Position numbers and translations under genes: made by a program
In this document: positions 56,661-64,000 of the stretch, one piece after another
Numbering within the stretch: position 1 is the stretch's first letter
Layout: the number at the start of each line of letters is the position of its first letter
Assembly (NCBI GenBank): GCA_037975125.1
Contig: CM075850.1
Location: 73,327,890 to 73,391,889 of the forward strand
Length of the DNA stretch: 64,000 nt
Origin: Latrodectus hesperus
Taxonomy: Eukaryota > Arthropoda > Arachnida > Araneae > Theridiidae
Direction of reading: 5' to 3'
Notes under the pieces: model-generated
Database searches by the model: none
Told to the model about the DNA's origin: nothing
What the model saw: only the letters and a program-made list of their open reading frames with translations

Positions 56661-57875
56661 CCCTCCCCCACTCCTCCGAAAGCCGTCTAGGCGAGGTGGT
56701 GTATTATTAAAGGATTTTTTACTTCGTCCAGCAATTTTATTTGAAGCTAAAAATTGTTTAGGATGTCTATCTCTTTTCCTTAAAGGTACCAGAGGAGAAC
56801 GGATTGGAGAAACATTCTGATAAGGTATTAGTGACGAAGCATGGTATGTACCTAAAGGTTCCTCAGGCTGGTCACAACTGGCTATTTCAAAGGTAGTGGG
56901 TGATTTTTTGGAAACCACTATGTAAGGTCCATCTTTTCTAGGCATAAATTTGCACTCTTACTTTGGATAGCTTTACTTACAGGATGAATATTTACTTAAA
57001 CCAAATCATGGGGTTTATAAACAGGATTTGATCTACGTAATTTATCAGCATATGTTTTTCAAAGATCCCCTGACTTTTTTCGATATTTTCTTTAGTTTGT
57101 GACATATATCTTTCAAAACGTCTTAAATGCAGAGTGAATTCTGGCACAAAATTATCATTATGAATTACAGTGCGCAGATCAGTACTTACATCGTCTACAG
57201 TTCGTAATTTTCTAGCAAAGTTAAGATATGCTGCCGTACAACCAGTAGTTTTGCAGTATTCATTGCAAATCTTATAGCTGGCAGTTGTTTAGTCCATAAT
57301 GTATGGTTGTTGCCTACCATCATTGCCAAACGAGGTTTCAAATCTCTGTTTTTGCTTTCGACAGGATTGGCCTGTGGATGGTAAACAGGTATGAGACTTT
57401 GATTGATGTTCAAAACAAAACATAGCTGTTGCATTACTGCACTGACAAATTGAGTCCGATTATTACTTATTAGGCGACGAGGTAATCTATACCTTAAAAA
57501 TACCTCATTTAATAATGTTAAAGCGCATTCTTTAGCAGTAGCTTGCTTTAACGGGAATAACTCAACTCATTTTACTGTACAGTCTTCTTGAGCAGGTACA
57601 GGTGTTTGCAATAAACCGGTAGGTTTTTTATTCGTTGCTTTGTATCTGATGCATTCTGCACAACTCTTTACAAAATCTGAAATGTACTTTCTCATTCCAG
57701 TCCAATAATATCTAGATGATATTCGGGAAAAGGTACCATCAGCTCCGTAATGTGATGCTGTGGGAGCGTCATGGTGAACATTTAAGACTTCTTCTCTTTG
57801 ATGCGAAGGGACAACTAACTGTGCTTTCTTAGCTTCAGAGTGTGGAAAATAACGGTACAGTACACCTTTATTCAA
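56625..57875 (-). pseudogene. Gypsy integrase, deleted and mutated
   Basis: The zinc-binding region is present (HHDAPTASHYG, CAECIRYK). Sequence expected between it and WVELF-like residues, including the first catalytic Asp, is missing, and a stop follows. The second catalytic Asp is replaced by Asn (SNNRTQF). The Glu is present (NPVESKNRDLK). The C-terminal chromatin-binding part (GPYIVVSKKSPTTFEI) ends at 56625, overlapping the LTR. Confidence 0.85.
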
Positions 57876-58243
57876 GAGGTGCCCTCTCTCCGTCCAATTC
57901 GCTACGTCAACGGAGTTTTGTTAGTATCTTTCAAAGAGTCTACGATCTTCTTTAATTCAGGATCTTTCAATTGTTCCTCTCTGAGTTGACCAGCTGTTCT
58001 TTATGGGACATCAATAACGATAGTTCTTAAGTCGCAAGATGTTTCATTGTTCTCGTCCATGCCTTCCACAGATGTGGATAGCATGTCAGCCACAACGTTA
58101 CATTATCCTGGAAAATAATCAATCTTCAAATTGTAAGTTTGAATCTGAAGGGCACACCTGGCTAATCTTCCAGTGGGTGACGTTAAAGTCATTAACCACT
58201 TAATTGATTGGTGGTGTCTAATTCTACGGTAATATCTGAGCCT

Positions 58244-58555
58244 TCAATATAACCTCGAAATTTTTAAGGCCCATACGACTGCCAATGCTTCTCTTTCTGT
58301 TGTGGAATAGTTTTTTTCAGCAGAGCTTAAAAGTCTACTTGCATATTCGATTGGCTGTTCATCGGCAGGACTTTCACCTTGTAGAAGGACTGCGCCTAGA
58401 CCACTTGCATAACAACTTGCATCTGTTCGAATGATAAATGGCTTTGTAGGATCAACTTGTTTCAAAACTGGTGGAGTTATTAAACATCGTTTTGGAGTTT
58501 GAAATGCTTGTTGTTCTGGTTCATTCCATTTCCAAACAATGTTCTTTTTTGTCAA
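58244..58555 (-). pseudogene. Gypsy RNase H
   Basis: Open frame with FIIRTDASCYASGLGAVL, EYASRLLSSAEKNY and TTEREALAVVWALK, the first three RNase H blocks. The final block and the linker to integrase (57.9-58.2 kb) are broken by stops. Confidence 0.88.
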
Positions 58556-59447
58556 ATTGCTCAGGGGTCTAGCAATATTTGAAAAATTCTGGATGAATTT
58601 TCTATACCATGAACAAGTTTGAAAAAAAGATTACAACTGTTTAAAATTTCTTGGACAAGGAATATTTTGTATTGCTGCTATTTTATCATGATCCACCTCT
58701 ATCCCATTAGGAGTGATCCACAACCCTAGATATTTTACACGAGGGCACGCAAATTTACATTTGTCTTTATTTGCAGATAATTTAAATTTTCAAAGTCTAT
58801 CAAACACCATTTTTAAATCTTGAACACATTTTTAAATCTTCAAAGGTTTCAGACAAAACAATAATATCATCTAAATAGATTAAGATATTGACTGATGGTA
58901 ATCCATTTCGAAATTGATCCATAAGACGTTGGAAAGTTGCTGGGGCGTTTCTTAAATTATATGGCATTCTTTTATACCTAAATGCACCAAACGGGCACAC
59001 AAATGCCATCTTGTGTTTATCCCGAGGATTAACCTCAATTTGATGATATCTAGTTCTTAGATCAAGAGTAGACATAAAAGTTGTGGATTTCGCATCGTGC
59101 AAAAGAGCGTCCATGAGAGGCAGTGGATACTTATCAGGAACAGTTATCACATTTAGCTCACGATAATCTATTCCCAATCTAATAGTACCATTGGGTTTAG
59201 GAATTAAAACAACGGGTGATGCATACGGTAATTCGCATTCTTCTATAATATCATTGGCCAAAAGTTCATCAATTTCTTTTGTTAAAAGTTCTTTGTTTTT
59301 AGGAGACACTCTGTAAGGTGTAGATGCAACTGGTGGATGGTCACCGGTATTGATATAGTGTTTAACATAAGGAGTCAGTTCTCCCCCTAGCTGGAAAATA
59401 TCTTCATTTTCATTAATCAGAGTAATTAATTGATTTCTGTCTTCTGT
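58556..59447 (-). pseudogene. Gypsy reverse transcriptase
   Basis: The 169-codon frame 59309-58800 carries IPKPNGTIRLGIDYRELN, STLDLRTRYHQIEV, FGAFRYKRMPYNLRNAPATF and LIYLDDIIV. Catalytic aspartates are kept. A stop and shift separate it from the thumb (58.56-58.80 kb). The upstream end is cut at 59447 by the LINE insertion. Confidence 0.9.
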
Positions 59448-60726
59448 TGTTGTGGTTGTTGCTGATCCCTGTTGTCTAGCAGCGCTAGACCAAGTCTATG
59501 ACATTGCACACTCTCAGGAAATCAATGACCAATAATGGTCGCTCCAGAAGATCTTCTTTATCGAGTCCCAAGCACTCAAGGATATGATCCGGAGTGGCTT
59601 GACTTTTGAAACACTTAGCGCAAATTGGAAATTCCTTTTCTTTGTTGTTAAATGCCAATGATCTTAGGTGGCCACTTCGAAAACGAGTTATTGTAGTTTG
59701 TTCCAGTCTGCTGCACCGGAGGGATAGAGATCCGCCGGGACGATTACCCTGGTACCAATGGTGCACTGGGGGAATGGCAAATGCAGACCGAACAAGGCCT
59801 TTCTGTCTAGAGTATAGTTCAGTATAGGTAAGAGACGCCGGAGTAAGCAAAGGCTCGTCAGTACCTCTTTTTGCTAGGGCATCAGCCAATTCGTTACCCG
59901 CAAGGTCTACATGGGAAGGGATCCACTGTAAGTGAATCTCACGAGATAAGGAGAGCCGTCTAAGCTTGTCCAAGATAGCTACTCCTGTATTATCACGGAC
60001 TCTGTGCCAGTTAGTAAGATGCTGGATGGCACTCCGGCTGTCCGACAAAATCCAAATTTCCTCATTCCCAGGGAGAGAAAGAACCGTATCAAGACCCACA
60101 TTAATTGCAATAAGTTCACTGCGAAAGACGGAACAGCCGTCGGGGTTTCTGATTGAGATTTGGTGGGATTCGTTTTGATACTTAATAAATACCCCACTAC
60201 CGGAACAAGTTCTGTCATTTCTGCTACCATCCGTGTAAATAAGCACAGCTTCATCATGGATATTGTTGATCAACTCAAGAGCAAGTTGCCTTAAATACTC
60301 AGGAAGATCTGAAGACTTGTTAACCTCGATAGGAAGATTAGGGTGAAAATATACCCCGTTAAGACCCTTAGATGGGTCAATGCATGGGTTCAAGAAATGC
60401 GACTCTACAGTATTAGAGATAACATTATCACTGGCTATCTGACTAAGGGGATTTTTTCTTTTTAGTCTCTGGTTATTATTCCAGCCCCTGAGAAAGTCCG
60501 AGGTTCGATTTTGGGAGCCATAACAAAAGAGTTTATTAAAATACTTCACAAGATTTGAGTCTCTTCTGTGACTGAGTGGTAGCAAATTCGCCTCGTATAG
60601 AACAATGTCGTTAGGACAGCTGTTTCGAAGACCAGTAATAATCCGAGCTGCGCTCAGTTGAACTCGCTCAAGCTTCTGAAGGCTAGTCTTAGAGGCACAG
60701 CACTAAATTGGGAAGCCATACTCCAG
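59448..60726 (-). mobile_element. 5'-truncated Jockey/I-like LINE inserted in the Gypsy element
   Basis: The 16-base sequence GATTTCTGTCTTCTGT flanks the insert at 59432-59447 and 60727-60742. The insert is 1279 bases, in the same orientation as the host element, and ends in a short CAACAA-type tail. It carries only the end of ORF2. Confidence 0.93.
59485..60585 (-). pseudogene. LINE ORF2 C-terminal part with RNase H
   Basis: The 366-codon open frame is a fragment of ORF2. RNase H motifs are intact: LIYTDGSRNDRT (first Asp), CSVFRSELIAI (Glu), WILSDSRSAI (Asp) and QWIPSHVDLAGNELADALAK (last Asp). A C-terminal C-x-x-C...H...C knuckle (ICAKCFKSQATPDHILEC) follows. Upstream of 60585 the frame has a TAG near 60705, within the LINE. 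The reverse transcriptase core is absent, so it was dead on arrival. Open frame preservation suggests a fairly young insertion. Older relatives lie at 8.99-9.61 kb. Confidence 0.9.
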
Positions 60727-60742
60727 GATTTCTGTCTTCTGT

Positions 60743-61290
60743 ATCCAGATTCTGTCCTTCTTCTTCTGTCAAGCAAAGATTGTTAGCTTCGAGTATAACT
60801 ATAGGATTTCTTTGTATTGGACCATTATTTGCAATTAAATTCATATGACAAGGACTACTACTGACTTCGACAGGAATGTCTTTTCTGGGTAGGGAAAGAT
60901 CTTTTGCAAACTGTATTCTGTGATTAGGTTTATCCCCAAAGTACCAGCAATTGTGTCGCATGTCCATCACAATTCCAGATTTTCTCAAAAAGTAAGCACC
61001 TAATAGAGTACGATTAGCCTTTGCATGTGGCAGAAAAATCAAGTCTATTCGGGAAGTTCGGCCATGAACTGTAATTGGAACTGTAGTTTTTTTTAACAAT
61101 TGATGTGTATTGTTGACCACCAGCCAAACGCACTGTAAGATCAACTTCTATAAATTTTTGCCCTCGATGTTTTAAGTAGTTAACATTAACTATACACCAA
61201 CTGATTGGCTGGCTCCTGTGTCAGCACAAACTGTCCCTGTAGCTTCATAAACTTCAATGTCAAGTAAGGCTACAGGAGAGGTGAGACAAG
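60743..61290 (-). pseudogene. Gypsy protease region
   Basis: The frame before the LINE junction has TVHGRTSRIDLIFLPHAKAN and TLLGAYFLRKSGIVMDM, matching the C-terminal half of the retropepsin and the linker to reverse transcriptase. The active-site D-T/S-G part lies near 61.2 kb in a broken frame (CADTGASQS-like on the minus strand). It is inactive. Confidence 0.8.
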
Positions 61291-61326
61291 TAAACATCTG
61301 TATGGAGTTGACATGAGCACTGTCTT

Positions 61327-62383
61327 TTATTTGAGAACACTTTGGACATTTTGACATCCATAACAATGAACGGAGTTTTTAAAATTTCTTGATGGCCTAT
61401 AATTTGGGTTAGATAGTGTATTTTTGTGGGTATTAGAATCTTCAGTCCTTTCAAATTTAGGGAATTTGTATTTATTTAATTCTTGATTGACTGCATTTCT
61501 AGGATATTTAGGTTTATGTAATTCTTGGAATTTTGAATGTTTTACTAGTTTCTGATAAGGAGATTTTATATTTTCATACAAATCGAGCTTATCAGGTAAC
61601 AAGACAGGATCATTGAGCTTTTCCCAACTATAATCTGGGGAGCATTTTTTCTTAATTTGATCAGAAAGAATAAATTCTTTTAATTTGTCAAATGAAATTA
61701 TATCTAATTCATGAAGCCAACCTTCAAAGTCCTGAGCTCAAAAAAGAAATCTTTCCAAGTAGAATTTTCGTGCTTTTGATGGCGACTAAAAAGAATTCTA
61801 AGCCTGTCTGCTGTCAGCGTAAATCTTTGCAACAATATAGAACGAATAGTTATAATTTTTGAACATTTCTTCAGGTTCTCTTGCTATTAGTTTACCTATA
61901 TCACTTGGGAGTACACCTGCTAAATGTGATACCCAATAATCAGTAGATATATTTAAAAGCCTTATCTGCCTTTCAAACATTGTTAGAAATATTGTCATAT
62001 TATCTGAATCAGAATTAAATGCACAGAGGCAAGGCAGTTTTTAAATCAATCCGCGTAGAAGTAGGATCAATGTGACTGGGATGTAAAGCTGTTGTTGAAT
62101 TTGATGCTTGCAGCCTAAGCTTTTCAAGTTCGAATGCTCTTTCCTCAGCTAAACGCTGATTTTCTCTTTCCAATTTCTTTATTTCCTCATTTTCAAATTG
62201 TTTCCGATCTTCGATAATATTATTTAATATATCTTTAATAAACTATTCGTTTTCTTTAAAGAATGAAGATTTAGATATTTTGTCACGTAAATCAATAATT
62301 TTATCATCAGAAATAACAGCGATGCGTAATTCTAATGCTAAATTATAGAGATCAATTTTCTTACCTTTAGATAGAAAAGCCAT
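61327..62383 (-). pseudogene. Gypsy gag
   Basis: The ATG at 62381-62383 opens MAFLSKGKKIDLYNLALEL, the usual N-terminus of Gypsy gag in spiders as I recall it. A TAG interrupts it near 62247, followed by a charged coiled-coil stretch (LERENQRLAEERAFELEKL). Capsid-like fragments lie at 61998-61798 and a CYGC zinc-knuckle remnant near 61350. Several shifts separate them. Confidence 0.8.
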
Positions 62384-63989
62384 GTTTACCCTATATTATA
62401 TTCAAAAAGAAATTTTTTATATAATTCAAAACTTGTAATTGAATTACCAACAAACTAACTACCTTCCCTTTTGAAGTAAATGAAAACAATATAGAATAAA
62501 TATTCAGAAAAACTTTATAAAAATAGCTTAAAATATCTAATTAAATAATAAAATATTCTTTTTAAAATAAACAACACATTATCATAAAATTCACCACAAT
62601 ACTTTCAGCAAAAATTATTAATCATGTGAGTTAAGATAGTTTCGAAATAGCTGCAATAACTTACCAAGTTATGTGTCTTGATAACCTATTTATGCAATCA
62701 GTACGCAATTATGACATTTTTATAAAATATAAAGTTTGAAAACATTTACTATGTATACCACAAATGAACACAACCTAAAATATCTAAGTAAATAAATTTA
62801 AAATAATTGAAAATTGTAATTATCTCACCTATTAAACACACAATCTTAAAATGAGAAACAAAATTATGTATCAAATACTTGGTGATAAAGTATTACTTGG
62901 GAAACTCTTATTTAAATATTTTTGAATAATGGCTAGTAAAATCTTATTAATACCATGTATAATACCACATAGAATAGTATAACAAAACTTTAAAAAAATG
63001 ATGTAATATACAACACTGTTTTAAATGAATTGGATGCAACAAATGGGAAACACCATAAAACAAATATGCATAAATATATACCTGCTTTTTTATCAGAAAA
63101 ATTAAAGAATAGATTCGTTAAAATTGTTTGTATATAATAAAATTAATATCGAATACAATTAGGTAATCAACAAATTAAATCTTGTAATTTATAAAATTTT
63201 TTGTATCAAGGTATTCTTCATAAATAATAATATACTTCATAAATAATAATACTTGAATAAGATTCTAATATGTAGCAAGCGGTAATAATATTTACGTATG
63301 TGTTTAAACAAAACCATAAAATATATATATATAAACACCCCATATATATTCCACATAACATATATATAAACATATGATATCACTTTCATTTATCTTATAA
63401 TTTGTAGAAATTGAAATATATTTATTTAAACATTCATAAGTTATTGATAACTCTTCCCTTTGCTTGAATATTAATTTTAAATATAAATATCAAATATAAT
63501 AAACACAAAATAAAAGAACATATTTTCAAAAGCCGGGACGAAGATCAAAACAAAGAAAAACAAAGAAGGATGTTTCACCGAACTTCCGGGTAGGAAAACG
63601 AGACGGGGGAAATTTTCTTTCACTTTCACTTTCAATGGCACTTATTCAGGATGAAACACATTTAATTTCTTTGGCACATTATTCGTAAAACTGGATTATT
63701 TAAGTGCACAGAAAATTTAGCGGCACTTCAAACACACTAAATGATAGCACTTTAACACATATTGTAGCTGTAGAACAAGACGATTCTTGGATGAATCATT
63801 TATTGGATCATAAAGATTTATAGGATTTCTCGGCAAGCATCAGGGCGACATTTAGCACATTCAGACTTGAGCTGATCTTTTCAAACAAAGCATGCATTCT
63901 TATTAAAAGAAATATGCATCACGTGTCAGGATGGCACTTTTTCTTTTAGACTCCTGGCGAGTCGATTATTCGATGATCATTTTTTTTTT
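62384..63989 (-). other. Gypsy 5' leader
   Basis: About 1.6 kb between gag and the presumed primer site. The half next to gag is AT-rich and looks like host intron; the half near 63.5-64.0 kb is GC-richer. No frame can be supported. It may contain a further undetected insertion, as it is long for a leader. Confidence 0.45.
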
Positions 63990-64000
63990 GACGTTGGGCG
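63990..64000 (-). other. Start of Gypsy primer binding site, cut by the window end
   Basis: GACGTTGGGCG at the last bases matches the plus-strand form of the BEL/Pao primer site here (CGTTGGGCGCCA at 52736-52747). The final bases would lie just outside. This suggests a tRNA primer ending GGCGCCA. Confidence 0.45.

Larger units (their letters stand above)
56341..64000 (-). mobile_element. Gypsy-type LTR retrotransposon, decayed, runs off the window
   Basis: Gene order on the minus strand is gag, protease, reverse transcriptase, RNase H, integrase. The 3' LTR starts at 56660 (TGTAGCGGGTATAATT) directly after a purine tract (GGAGGAGTGGGGGAGGG). Its far end was not resolved, so the lower limit given is approximate. 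At the other end a long leader reaches GACGTTGGGCG at 63990-64000, which looks like the start of a primer site, so the 5' LTR should begin just beyond the window. A LINE interrupts it at 59448-60726. Stops, shifts and a deletion make it inactive. Confidence 0.9.

Overview
The window looks like an AT-rich arthropod nuclear genome, most likely a spider. This is an inference from the long AT-rich introns, abundant TA microsatellites, a tRNA-derived SINE with an AAC-type tail, and the style of the Gypsy, BEL/Pao, Tc1 and mariner elements; no marker fixes the species. Single ORFs capture almost none of the host genes, because they are split into short exons. I rebuilt them by matching reading frame, splice sites and family motifs.

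Host genes, left to right. (1) 1545-4669 (+): the last four exons of TRDMT1 (Dnmt2 tRNA cytosine-38 methyltransferase); the 5' exons lie outside the window. (2) 6355-13657 (-): a complete UBL5 (Hub1-type ubiquitin-like protein), 73 residues in four coding exons. TRDMT1 and UBL5 converge, and their poly(A) signals lie about 10-30 bases apart near 6.24 kb. (3) 16701-37135 (+): six phase-compatible exons of a coiled-coil protein I cannot name; its start was not found. (4) 42495-55704 (+): the first three exons of a secreted or membrane MAM-domain protein that continues beyond the last exon found.

Mobile DNA. A tRNA-derived SINE lies at 1.9-2.2 kb. Decayed non-LTR RNase H fragments in both orientations lie at 8.4-9.6 kb. 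A pogo/Tigger remnant is at 23.2-23.7 kb and a tiny 5'-truncated retroposed fragment with a 13-bp duplication at 24.0 kb. A well-preserved mariner-superfamily transposon with 276-bp terminal inverted repeats is at 26.93-28.86 kb, inside an intron of the coiled-coil gene. A probable solo LTR is at 29.3-29.8 kb. The 11.3-kb second intron of the MAM gene holds a LINE fragment (45.5-46.4 kb) and a Tc1-like transposon (46.73-53.99 kb) split by a BEL/Pao retrotransposon (47.23-53.01 kb, 5-bp target duplication ACGAG). From 56.66 kb to the window end is a Gypsy-type retrotransposon on the minus strand. It is interrupted by a 5'-truncated LINE with a 16-bp target duplication, and its primer binding site seems to fall exactly at the window end.

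The rest is intron or intergenic AT-rich sequence with several long hairpins. I found no new multi-gene system. The items most worth checking are the exact splice and poly(A) arrangement of TRDMT1/UBL5, two in-frame tandem splice acceptors, an 80-nt hairpin at 16.2 kb, and the intact mariner element.
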